From Panonychus citri (taxonomy: Eukaryota > Arthropoda > Arachnida > Trombidiformes > Tetranychidae), in the NCBI RefSeq assembly GCF_014898815.1, contig NW_026515454.1, positions 62,001 through 126,000 on the forward strand: 64,000 nt of DNA, read 5' to 3'. The position numbers and the translations under genes are program-made. Shown one piece after another: positions 52,801-61,552 of this stretch (within the stretch, counting starts at the first letter, position 1; every line of letters starts with the position of its first letter). The notes under the pieces are model-generated. The model saw only the letters and a program-made list of their open reading frames with translations, ran no database searches and had not been told where the DNA came from.

Positions 52801-54448
52801 CGAGCGGGATTCTGTATCTGTCCACATGGGTACGAACTTACACCTCGAGGGGAATGTAAAGAGATACCAGTTTGTGCGAGAGACAATCCTTGCGCTCCAG
52901 GTGCTATTTGCCGCGATCAACCTGGTTCATATGTTTGTATCTGTCCCGTTGATACGATTGGTGATCCTTATGTTAAGGGTTGCGATCAAGTTTTCGGCTG
53001 TCAAACCAATTCCGATTGTCCATTGGATAAAGAGTGTGACATTCGAAGTAGACAATGTATCTCACCTTGCCATACCTGTGGACCTAATGCCGAATGTGCC
53101 GTTCGAGACCATAAAGCGGTTTGTGTTTGTGCACCAGGACAAGTGGGTCAAGCCGATGATAAAGAAATTGGCTGCTTTGTGCCACCACCACCTCCCGATG
53201 TTCCCACCGTACGAACCATTCCACCAGTTCAAGATTTAACTGTAATGTGTTTAGCTGAAGGTGTTCAAGTTGCCGTTCGATTGGGCGGTTATGATGGTAT
53301 CATCTATGTTAAAGGTCATTCTCAAGATCCAAATTGTCGACGATTAGTAACCAGTCAAGAAAGAGATTCAATCGATTTTAAGGTCAACTTTAGCGTTTGT
53401 GGACTAGTTCCAATTAACGGGGAAGCTTCGTTCATCCTTGTAATCCAGAAACATCCTAAACTGGTCACTTATCGAGCGCGAGCCTATCACATTAAATGTT
53501 TGTACATGTCCGGTGAAAGGACGGTAACTCTTGGCTTCAACGTTTCCATGATAACAACTTCCGGAACAATTGCCAACACTGGACCACCGCCGACATGTTT
53601 AATGTCCATCACCTCAATCGATGGTAAAGAGGTCACTTCCGCCGAGATTGGTGACGATTTACTACTCAAGGTCGACGTTCAACCCGATTGTAAGTTGGAA
53701 TTGAATATTATCATTTTCGTTGAATAAGTTTACTAATTTGTACTTTTTTTCCTCTCTCTCTCTCTCTCGATTAATTAATTCAGTTATTTACGGTGGATTC
53801 GCTCGTAGTTGTGTGGCCAAAACAATGGAAGATGAAGGTGAATTCCAATACGAAGTGACCGATGCGAATGGTTGTGCTACCGATCCATCAATATTCGGTA
53901 ACTGGGAATATGATACTCATAAGAAACAATTGATGGCTCGTTTTAACGCCTTTAAATTCCCGTCAAGTAACAACCTACGATTCCAATGTAACATTCGTGT
54001 TTGCTTTGGTTCTTGTCCACCGGTTAACTGTGATGGTGTCGATGCTTATGGTAAACGTCGTCGTCGTGGTGTTAAAGATGAAGATCTATTAGCTGATGCA
54101 TTTAAAGAAGGTGCCCTTCGAGAGGAGATAATGGTCCAATCAAATGCTATTCTTACCTTTGAGAAACGTGATCCACAACCATCAGCATCTTTGGAAGGTC
54201 AAAGGCTCGAAGACGCTGATCACATTTGTCTACCCAAATTGGGTCTAATCATTTCCATGATATTAACAACTCTCTTAGCAATTGTCGCCGTTGCCTTTGC
54301 CATCTCATGTTGGCTTATGGCCTATCGACGTAAACCAAGGAGACCTGGTCCCTTAATCCATCCACCCGATTTCCCTAATCCCTTATACACTTCACCTGAA
54401 CATGTAGCTGAACCCTCACCTGATTATTATCATGGATCACACCTTTGA
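34098..54448 (+). CDS. dp: Dumpy: giant apical extracellular-matrix protein with EGF/DPY modules, ZP domain and TM anchor, 11 exons
   Basis: Exons are 34098-34794, 41098-41199, 41557-41673, 41780-41911, 42883-43005, 45521-45775, 46062-46322, 46449-46574, 47024-51265, 51359-53689 and 53784-54448. All ten junctions are phase 1 with GT-AG borders. The 9051 coding bases give 3016 residues. Order: Ser/Asn-rich head, signal segment, LDLa-like unit, EGF and calcium-binding EGF modules, six 126-residue DPY/EGF repeats, further DPY/EGF units, a three-fold repeat, ZP domain, KRRRR cleavage site, transmembrane helix, short tail. The N-terminal run through the modules DENECKYRPCDVFAHC and CVENAECCNLP-type (here CADNAECCNLP) is diagnostic for Dumpy, which in insects forms stretch-resistant apical fibres linking epidermis, trachea and tendon cells to cuticle. 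Drosophila Dumpy is many times longer; this one lacks the long Pro/Ser/Thr-rich repeat region. Joins were made by hand. Confidence 0.93.
36568..36607. repeat. (GA)n microsatellite
   Basis: About 40 bases of GA repeat within dumpy intron 1. Confidence 0.92.
39091..39760. repeat. Long imperfect inverted repeat (MITE-like or foldback element)
   Basis: The left arm (about 39091-39375) and right arm (about 39409-39760) are reverse complements over most of their length, with a loop of about 33 bp. Matching blocks include TTCGATTGATGCTAAAT-type sequence, TATCCCTTAGAACAAC and TGAATGAAATGATATC with their complements in reverse order. The arms differ by scattered substitutions and small gaps, so the element is not fresh. 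There is no open reading frame. Terminal bases and target-site duplication could not be fixed by eye. Confidence 0.8.
41098..41199 (+). CDS. dp: dumpy exon 2: first EGF module
   Basis: 34 codons with NHCHPKMPKCINGACLDNLCHCNDGF and a closing cysteine (given here in part), the first EGF unit after the LDLa-like segment. Phase 1 on both sides. Confidence 0.88.
41557..41673 (+). CDS. dp: dumpy exon 3: calcium-binding EGF module
   Basis: Encodes DENECKYRPCDVFAHC, then CTNTLGSFYCTCNPGYEGDG. It is a calcium-binding EGF module with six cysteines and phase 1 on both sides, closely resembling the same module in insect Dumpy. Confidence 0.9.
41780..41911 (+). CDS. dp: dumpy exon 4: calcium-binding EGF module
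   Basis: DTNECEVPALAGLCADNAEC followed by CNLPGHFSCKCKEGFTGN. The AECCNLP pair of adjacent cysteines is a Dumpy hallmark. It is separated from exon 3 by a 106-bp intron. Confidence 0.9.
41912..42882 (+). other. dumpy intron 4
   Basis: About 970 bp of AT-rich sequence with GAT/ATC clusters at 42175-42195 and 42416-42437. No exon seen. Confidence 0.6.
42883..43005 (+). CDS. dp: dumpy exon 5: calcium-binding EGF module
   Basis: DIDECADSSTCGRGAECHNT then CHCPAGFTGNP. One EGF module, phase 1 at both ends. The donor is gtatgc. Confidence 0.88.
43006..45520 (+). other. dumpy intron 5 (2.5 kb)
   Basis: Mostly AT-rich with GAT clusters, but interrupted by the GC-rich island at 43750-43930 described separately. 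One TTACCTGTTG lies at 45278. No coding exon recognised. Confidence 0.6.
43750..43930. promoter_or_regulatory. GC-rich intronic island with three GAAACAGTTT boxes
   Basis: This block is much richer in G and C than the surrounding intron. It holds GAAACAGTTT at 43762, 43875 and 43896 (the last two 21 bp apart, two helical turns) and a short inverted repeat GACCG-TC-CGGTC. It is a candidate enhancer of dumpy; CAGTT is also a Myb-type core. Function is inferred. Confidence 0.35.
45521..45775 (+). CDS. dp: dumpy exon 6: two calcium-binding EGF modules
   Basis: 85 codons carrying two EGF units, DIDECKSSVCGEGAICTN and DVDECSQTDRQLCGTNANC. It is nearly a copy of exon 7, apart from two extra residues there. 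Phase 1 at both ends, so duplication of the whole exon keeps the frame. Confidence 0.9.
   Translation: MLMNVNQACAVKEPYVPIYLVVMSVPVQPVSRVTLKLRRVVLMWTNAVKQIVNFAALMQTVLIPLEIISVNVLKGIQVTPESHA
46062..46322 (+). CDS. dp: dumpy exon 7: duplicated pair of EGF modules
   Basis: 87 codons with DVDECKLNVCAEGTICTN and DVDECSQTDQRKQLCGTNA. About four fifths of residues agree with exon 6, including GDYFCQCPQGYTGNARI, which is identical in both. Confidence 0.9.
46449..46574 (+). CDS. dp: dumpy exon 8: calcium-binding EGF module
   Basis: DINECATNACGLNTICTN then CQCKPGFTGDAFLSAGCT. Single EGF unit, phase 1 at both ends. Confidence 0.88.
46868..46894. repeat. (CT)n microsatellite
   Basis: About 27 bases of CT repeat in the 449-bp intron between dumpy exons 8 and 9. 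Confidence 0.9.
47024..51265 (+). CDS. dp: dumpy exon 9: large exon of EGF and DPY modules
   Basis: About 1414 codons in one exon. It begins with three EGF units (DINECIFGPKPCGG; a CEGITCSAHASC unit; DINECAAGPYGLCGEGA), continues into the six-unit 126-residue array, and ends with diverged DPY/EGF units (for example CRHDNNCPEDKACIN and CGLEKICLKQKC) and one more calcium-binding EGF (DINECLQEVLPCGPGA). The coding frame is open well upstream of the first internal Met at 47410. The donor is gtaagt. Confidence 0.92.
47458..49725 (+). repeat. Six tandem 378-bp (126-residue) coding repeats in dumpy
   Basis: The landmark codons for C-[VI]-D-P-C-A start at 47458, 47836, 48214, 48592, 48970 and 49348, and the diverged CIDVC landmark follows at 49726. 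Every spacing is exactly 378 bp. Each unit holds an EGF-like part (NAICRVENHEKICSCKPGTE), the RQS-FCE linker, a CRFECYNDAECFDNEKC part, SCKTDESCPPGFVC and the DPY-type CRSDNECPSS..CMNRKC. Units 1-2 are the most diverged. Confidence 0.95.
51359..53689 (+). CDS. dp: dumpy exon 10: three-fold EGF repeat and first half of the ZP domain
   Basis: 777 codons. A unit of about 190 residues occurs three times, each starting CPGN (codons at 51505, 52072 and 52651) and containing CGCP, NC(T/S)TTNPCP, a CPxG EGF and a DPY-like part. The CPPPPPDVPTVRTIPP linker then leads into the ZP-N region (VQDLTVMCLAEGVQVAVRLG). The exon ends mid-ZP at gat t|gtaagt, so read-through of the intron would add a premature stop at 53727. 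Confidence 0.92.
53784..54448 (+). CDS. dp: dumpy exon 11: ZP-C, furin-like site, transmembrane anchor
   Basis: Continues the ZP domain with FARSCVAKTMEDEGEFQ, TDANGCATDPSIFG and FQCNIRVCFGSCPPVNC. The basic run GKRRRRG is a furin-type cleavage site for release of the matrix protein. LGLIISMILTTLLAIVAVAF is the membrane anchor, followed by a tail of about 45 residues rich in Pro and Tyr. The stop is TGA at 54446-54448. Confidence 0.93.
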
Positions 54449-55669
54449 GTTTAACTCAAATCAAATAGTTTAATTAACTCACTCACTTTATCATCCTCAT
54501 CATCATCTTCATCTCTCTCTCTAATTGCCTATCACAATACCTTTTAATCATCATCCCCATGAAAAAAAGATGGGAGATTAATGAGATTCAAAGTCATTCT
54601 TAATCATCATCAACACAATATTTCAGTAACGAAACTCATTAATCCAAATCATCATCATCATCACCACCACTAATCATCAATCAATGATGAAAGGAATCAC
54701 AATTTAACATAAACTCACATTCCGTCCAAATAGTAATTGATTGAGTATCGATTTTAATTACGCTCAAAGTTATTATTTTAGTTAATGAGCTAATTAAGAA
54801 AAGTATTAATTAAATTAGCACTTTTATTATCAATGAAAATGTAAACACAATTCAATTGTTTACATTAACAGTCACCAACTTTTTGACTGTTTCATCGTCC
54901 AGACAAAATCAATTGGAAACAATTACCAATAAGCATTAATAATTAAGTAAATGATAATTAATTACTAATTGTAACTATTTGAAAGAAAATTAAGATTAAT
55001 CAAAATTGATTATTTGTAATAATTGTCAATGGTTATCGGGAGAATCGCAGATAAATTATCTCTTCCTAATCTCTCCGTTACAACGAAACCCTTTCGTATC
55101 CTTTTGTAATCCTAATCCTAATCCCTTTTTTGTCTTAATCTAATTAACTTTCAACTCACCCCACCCTGACTCTCTCTCTCTCTTTAAAATTATTTTTGTA
55201 TATTAATTGAAACTCTTTTCACGGAAAACTTGACCCAGTCCACTTTCATGACGAGTTCAGATTGACCGTTGAACCAAAAAAAAACTGCTGATCACTTTTC
55301 CATACTCATCATCATCATCATCATCATCATTTGTTATCATCATCATCTCTCTCACTTTTACAACCACCAATAATCATCGACTAATCATCAAGGAATCATT
55401 AATTAAATTGTCCACCCGATTCATTAAATTATCACGACAAATAAGCTAATGAAAAGAAACAACGAAAAGTTTAATCAGCTGATCAACTCGATTGGTTCAC
55501 TTTTTCCCGGAAAACAGTTTCAATTAAAATCTATCTTCATCTTTCCTTAATATTAATTATATATTTGAAAGAAATAAAATTAAAATTTCCAATAACGTAT
55601 TTCTTTAAATTAAAAACATCAATCAATTACTCATTCCAATAGCAATTAGTTTAATCAGTTAATCCAAAT
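54449..55669. other. Spacer between convergent dumpy and PLAT genes
   Basis: About 1.2 kb holding the 3' UTR of dumpy on + and of the PLAT gene on -. It contains an (ATC)n tract at about 55306-55330 and CT runs. No coding exon. Confidence 0.5.
55306..55330. repeat. (CAT)n microsatellite
   Basis: About eight CAT/ATC copies. Confidence 0.85.
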
Positions 55670-56375
55670 TCAAACACAAGGATAAAAAGTGTTTCCATCA
55701 GCGTGTTTAATTGCGGTCGGTGAAACCGGTGAACAGTATCGGCGACTTTGAGTTATCGTCATACTGGAAGCAAAGGTAAAGGTCAACAATTAGTTAATTA
55801 GTTTCTCTTGGATTATAATTTACTCACTGAATTGCTGAATCTGAATTAATATGAGTCAAAGTAATCGAGTCAAAATAAACGACTGGCTTTTTAATCTTGT
55901 AGATTGGATTATAAGGCGAAGCCAAAGTCCATCGTAAATAAATGGACGTTATATTGGCCATTGGTGAGAAAGAGGCGATTGTTGATTGATATTCACGATT
56001 TGGTTCAATTTTAACATCCCTGTTAATTGTTGTTCATTTTGTTAATCATTTAATTGTAGTAATATAAGTGGAAACAATTAGTTACTTACACTGGAGTTAA
56101 AACAAAATCTTCTTGTGATGTTCCTGATTCACTTTGATATAAGATGTTCATCTTCAATTTACCTTGATGAGATTCAAATTTTGGTGATCCTGAGGTTTTA
56201 ATTGTTACATTGTAATTGTAAACTGTTAATTGTTGAGAAAGATGGTTAGTGATTAAGGTTTGGTTTACAATTTGAGGTAAAATTTACCTGGAGATGATAT
56301 TGTTACATCAACACTGATTAAGATGATGAATGAGACGAAAAGTATCAAACTAATTGTTGTTAATTGTTTGATCAT
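55670..56375 (-). CDS. Small secreted stand-alone PLAT-domain protein (lipase C-terminal-like), 4 exons
   Basis: Minus-strand exons are 56375-56288, 56222-56090, 56019-55828 and 55763-55670, with junction phases 1, 2 and 2 and GT-AG borders (gtaaat, gtaagt, gtgagt), giving 168 residues. Residues 1 to about 24 form a signal peptide (LILFVSFIILISVDV). The rest resembles a PLAT beta-sandwich as found at the C-terminus of pancreatic-type lipases: YNYNVTIKTSGS opens it, IYLRWT marks the central strand, and RRYCSPVSPT with a final YPC matches the lipase ending FCSP...LxPC. No lipase catalytic domain is attached. PLAT domains bind lipids or partner proteins, so the product is probably a secreted lipid- or protein-binding factor. 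The reading was assembled by hand and needs transcript support. Confidence 0.75.
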
Positions 56376-56480
56376 TTTTCTCTAAAATTAGATAACAATT
56401 AAAGCACTTTTTTTTCGTAGTTTACTATTAGTATCTGATTAACTTGATGGGAAATTAACTTACCTGGAAAGGAGTTTGAT
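56376..56480 (-). other. Probable 5' UTR intron of the PLAT gene
   Basis: On the minus strand a consensus donor (TTTCCAG then gtaagt, near 56464) and an acceptor (taattttag, near 56384) lie just before the ATG, consistent with a spliced 5' leader of about 80 bp intron length. Confidence 0.45.
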
Positions 56481-59316
56481 TGTTAATGAAATCAAATTGT
56501 AATTTATTTAAATCAACTTGTTGATTGTCAATTGATTTACGTTACATCTCATCAATTACAGAGTTACTATTGTTAATTTTAATTCCTTTGAAGTTTTTTT
56601 CAATTCAACAATTAAGTGGTTATGGTTGAGATGCAAAGGACAATTAACAATCAACAAGTTACAATTGAAAATTAAATTGTAATGATTTAATGATGAAAAC
56701 AGTATTGACGTGTTGATGTGATTATTTGATTTCTAATTGTAAATTTGATACAAATGGCAATCAATTCATGGCCGTACATAATCAAAGCCAAAGAAAGTTA
56801 AATTGATCAGCTGATTTAGATGATAATTAACTGATTAGATTATAATAACAATCAAACTATTGTAAGCTGAGTAAATTTTCATCTCTTGTCATTTAGCTGA
56901 ATCAACATCTCGCTTTTAAATGGTTCAAGTGGATCCATTGTCATTTTTGATAATTCAAATTGTTGATGATTAAAATTTTCATGTGAACATTTCTTTGGAT
57001 TATAAGTGGACCTCATGGATGTAAGAATTGAGAAAAGTTCTTGATCCGATCAACTAATATAAGATATTAATCAAGATCTGAACATTTGAATGTCTAAACA
57101 TACGTTTCATATACTTTTTTGGCCTAAGAAATTTCTTGCAATCAACAAAGTCAAATCGTAGCTACAAATCACTAATTAAAAAGCATCATTATCAGTACGA
57201 AACTAAACAGAAGGAGATGAAAAACTGATCAGATAATCACTGACGACTATTAATATTTAATCAATACGATTATCATCATAATTATCATTATCATTATCGT
57301 CTTTATAAATAATATCATCAATCAAATGCCAAGTGACAGCAACAAAAATTTACTGATTTTGTTAATTTAATGCCCATAAACCTAACCGATTGTACTTATT
57401 ATTTAACAATTTACCTCCAACCGTTAATTGTTTCCTCCTTCTGATGACAACAATCAGCAACAATTGGCATTATATTATAAATATCTTATCCTCTTTATAT
57501 ATAAATATAAACATCGCTTAGTATCATGATCATTATCAATAAGAAAGTTTCAAATTAACCAAACAATTACAATGATAATTTAACAATTTTCAACAGAAAA
57601 AAACGAAAAAATTAAAATCAATATTAAAAAACTAATCAATTCTTGAATGGATACAATTTGATCAACTTTTCATTATTTATTACTAATCAAATTGAATTAT
57701 TAACTCTAATCAGATCAAGTTAACTAATCAATTGATATTGAAAATAAGCCCAAATAAAAAGTTACCAATAATCAAATGATTAGCCTGATCAAGATGAAGA
57801 AGCAATCAAAACATAAACCAATTGAAAATGAGACACTTAATAAAAATGTTGAAACAAATTAACAATCAAATTAAATAGTAACAGTTAATAATAAAAGAGA
57901 GAGAGAGTAAATTTTGATTACGATTGTGAGCACATCTAAACAATCAAAATTGATAATCATCAATGAAATTATTATAATAGTAGATTGTTGGATTGGTGAG
58001 TGTGTAAAAAAAAAGTGATCATCATCAGTTAATCATGATTATGATTGGTAAAAGTCCCAAAAATAATCAACAGGAACCTGAGGGTATCCCTTAAGCTTGT
58101 GAACAACAAGCAAAAGAAAACGTTTTTTTACCGTTACTTGTTGATCCAAGTATCAGGTTGATTACGAATAATATTTTTTTAAATAGACGATAATTTATAA
58201 ATTTATATTTATATTGCCAAAGAATTAGAAGCGCAAAAACTAATACTCTTGTCCCATTGACCTCGATTCTAACGGGTACCCCGTTTATCCTCATTGACCC
58301 CGACAACAACACCAACACCATCAACCTCTCATCATATTGATATTATTGCATAACATGATCATCAAGTTTTCAGGCAATCAACTTTTAAACCAATGATTTT
58401 ATAATAGATATTAATCTTAATCATCTCAAGGTGCTTATCATATTGATCAGTACAATTAACTGTTGGTTACATACTGGTAACGAAAATGATTCCAACTTTG
58501 TTTCGAAGTGAAAAAAAAAAGTTTAAATTTAGTTTGAAAGGAAAACTTTTTTTTTTTACTCTTCGATAACATTGAACTTTGACTTAGAACTTTTCGATTT
58601 TTCTTCCTGATTGTGATTAAATTATTATCCAATTTAAAGATCAATTGGTTAATTGTTCTTGATTTTTTTCTGTTTATTGTTGTCATTACAAGAAAATGTT
58701 TCAATTTGGTGCTTAATTGTTGAGAACCGTTTTGATTATCCGGTTAATTTTCTTACTAATTAGTTGATAATTAGAAAATTATTCATTACTGTTAATTAGT
58801 TTGTTAGTTAAATTGGTTTATCAATTGATTAATGATCGATTATTAGTATTAGTAGAGTAATGAATAAATTAGATGATCTTGTTAGATAATCAACCGAATT
58901 GATTTAATTGTAAATTGATTTAGTTTTGTTTTTGATTTAGTTTGGAAAAAGTTTTTTAATTTGTACATTTAAATTAATTGTAATAATATTACATTATAAT
59001 TAAGTAGGTTGATTAGTTTTACCTTTTGTTGTTACTTTGATAATTACAATCAAGTTAATTTAAAAATTGCGAGTAAATTGTTTCAAAAGTTAATTGTAAT
59101 CAACCTTTGAAATTTTGAGCATTAATTGTTGCAGTTGATTGTTAATTAAATTGGTATAAAGATGAAAATAATTAGTTAAATGGTTTGTTTTTACAATCTT
59201 AATTTTGGACACAAAGTTTACTGAGTTTGATTAGTTTACGATTTAATCGTATCAATCAATTGATGATTTAAATTGTAAATTAATTTAATTGGTCATTTAA
59301 TTGGTTTGTTTTCTAA
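56481..59316. other. AT-rich intergenic region, one unassigned open stretch
   Basis: Apart from the minus-strand open stretch at 56879-57049, listed separately, and a repeat-free minus frame at 58091-58324 without known domain, nothing is recognised. TTAATTGT-type words are dense after 58700. Confidence 0.5.
56879..57049 (-). other. Unassigned open stretch of about 56 codons, possible terminal exon or pseudogene fragment
   Basis: The minus strand reads DQELFSILTSMRSTYNPKK, then a segment with QQFELSKMTMDPLEPFKSEM, and a stop at 56879. Amino-acid use looks protein-like rather than repeat-derived, and the upstream base context (atattag) resembles an acceptor. No family is assigned with confidence. 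Confidence 0.25.
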
Positions 59317-61483
59317 TTACCCTTTAATCCAGTTGGTTAATCCAACACGTTTTGTTAAACTACGAACACCAAATTTATTGAATAACCTTCCGATCTGTGA
59401 TAATGGACCACTATTTGAATCAACTGACCCATGGTCAGCGTTTGACCTTAGATATGGTGGGATTGGTGCTTGACCTGGTCTAATTGGAGGCGGACTTTTG
59501 ATTCCTTTGATTAGATCAGCGCCTTTCTCACCGATCATGATTATTGGTGCATTTGTATTACCTGAGACAATTTTTGGCATAATTGAACCATCAATGACCC
59601 GAAGTCCCGTAACTCCGTATACCCGAAGTTCAGGATCAACAACGGCCATTGGATCTGTTGGTGGGCCCATTTTAGCGGTACCCACGGGATGATAAATGGT
59701 CTCGGTGAAAGATCGAGTCATACATTCAAAGGATTCCTCTGAATAAGGTTTAAACTGTTCACATCCGTACCAGGCTTGAGGCCAAACTCGAGGTTTGAAC
59801 TTTTCAAATGCCGATGAAAGTGCCATCGTTGTTGAGATTTTCAAAGAATCTACTAGAACGGCAACATCGTAAGGATCAGACAAATATCGAGGGTCAATAA
59901 TTGGATGATCATAGGGATTGGCTGAGGCCAATTTCAAGTAACCTGTTGATCGAGGACGAAGTAGAACTGGATAATAAGAATAAGCGTCTTTATATAAATT
60001 TGGTCCATACACTTTAAGGAAAAGTTCATCAGTTAGTCCCATATTTTTACGAACTGATTCACCTCCGTCTGATGATGGACACGACGGGATAAAATGAATC
60101 TCTACATCAGGCCAATCATCTGAAGCGTTTGCATATTTAGTGTTGATAAAACCGAGACCATCAAGGCCACCAAGCATCGTTAACGGACCGATACCCAAAG
60201 TTGACCATTGAGTAAACGATTTGGCCACAAAGACACGAGGTTGAACCACAGTGACCGGTGCATCGGTTAAAAAGCTCAACCCACCGGCACCAATATGATC
60301 TTGAAGATTTTGACCGACACCCGGTGAGTCATGAACGACCGGTATTCCCAATGATTGAAGGTGCTCTTTAGGACCAACACCAGAGAGCATCAAAAGCTGA
60401 GGTGATCCAATGGAACCAGCGGATAAAATGACCTCATGTCGAGCGAAAACAGCATGATGAGCACCAGCCTTATCGAAAGTAACTCCAATGGCACGTTTAG
60501 CCTCATTGAATAAAACTCTAGTGGCCTGAGCAAAGACAACAGTGTCAAGATTAGGTCGACCGGCGATATCTCTTAGATAAGCTTTGGCAGTTGAACATCG
60601 AGCACCTCTACGAATAGTACCTTGAGGTACAGCGAAACCCGTTTGTTGTGGTCCATTAAGATCAATGTTAGGATAACCAAAGTTTTTACCCGCTTCAAGA
60701 AAAGCTCCCGCTATCGGTGTAGTATAATGTGGCGTTGAAACTGTCAACCGACCGCCAGTCCCATGATAACCGTTCTTGATAATATCGGGATCACGATTGT
60801 CCTCCGATTTGATGAAATAGTAAAAAACATCATTCCAACCCCAACCATGGTTACCCAGTGATTCCCAAAGGTCATAATCACGAGCGTTACCACGAATGTA
60901 AAGCATATAGTTAAGGGTTGAACATCCACCAAGAACTTTACCTCGAGGCCACCGGGAAATGTGATCTTTCATTCCCTTACAAGCAAACTCTTGGGGAACC
61001 GTTTTGTACTGCCAGTCCCATTCACTTAATTGTAATCGAGCGGCCAACATGGGAATCTCACTTTGAAATGTCTCATAACCTCCCGCTTCGAGTAGTAACA
61101 CTCTGACCTTTGGGTTCTCAGAAAGTCGACTTGCGACCACAGCTCCAGCCGAACCAGCACCAACTAACAGAGCAAAACAAACGAAATTTATATTAGTGAA
61201 CAATTAAATCATTCCAATGATGAAAGTTCGTAGATCAATCTAACGATTAGGAAATTTTATTAAATAGATTCGAAGTCAGCTCGTTAGACTTTCACTCTTG
61301 AGTTTAAAAGTAACCACGAAGACTAATTGTTAACAATTGAAACTCACCAACAATATAATCGTATTCCCGTTGAAAGGTCTCAGTGGTGAAAGGAATTGAC
61401 CTTTGCCACATATGAAGCCAGAACATTACAGTTGAAGGTATGAGTGCGGGAAGAATGGCAATTATATGGTGATGGTCAAACAT
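59317..61483 (-). CDS. GMC-family FAD oxidoreductase (glucose dehydrogenase-like), membrane-anchored, 2 exons
   Basis: Minus-strand exons 61483-61348 and 61163-59317 join in phase 1 to give 660 residues. Exon 1 encodes a hydrophobic N-terminal segment (IIAILPALIPSTVMFWLHMW) and ends YDYIV; exon 2 continues VGAGSAGAVVASRLSE, completing the FAD-binding GxGxxG loop. Other family marks follow: GKVLGGCSTLNYMLYIRGN, SAGSIGSPQLLMLSGVGP, and the active-site region with YHPVGTAKMGP and SGNTNAPIIMIGEKGADLI, which supply the catalytic His and Asn. Insect relatives oxidise sugars, alcohols or ecdysteroids; the substrate here cannot be read from sequence. After the GMC fold there is an unusual tail of about 60 residues, Pro-rich then basic. 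The open frame beginning at 61203 uses a Met inside the intron and is not the true start. Confidence 0.9.
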
Positions 61484-61530
61484 TTTGGTGCTTAATTAAT
61501 GAACGGACAATAAGTTACTCAATAAAATCA

Positions 61531-61552
61531 ATTCCCGATTACAATCGGGAAT
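61531..61552. promoter_or_regulatory. Perfect 22-bp palindrome upstream of the GMC gene
   Basis: Arms ATTCCCGATT and AATCGGGAAT around AC form a perfect inverted repeat about 50 bp upstream of the GMC start codon. The symmetry suits a dimeric transcription factor. It lies in the probable 5' UTR or promoter. Confidence 0.4.

Noticed and set aside
47444..53239. Long alternative + frames (up to 253 codons) and minus frames over dumpy exons 9-10
   Set aside because: They are shadows that stay open because the repeat units are homogeneous and share codon use; they lack start context and any domain.
58091..58324. 77-codon minus frame
   Set aside because: There is no domain, signal or splice support, and the second half is AT-derived Lys/Phe/Ile. 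Kept only as part of the spacer.
61164..61203. Start codon at 61203 for the GMC gene
   Set aside because: It lies in the intron; splicing 61348 to 61163 restores the YDYIVVGAGSAGA motif of the family.
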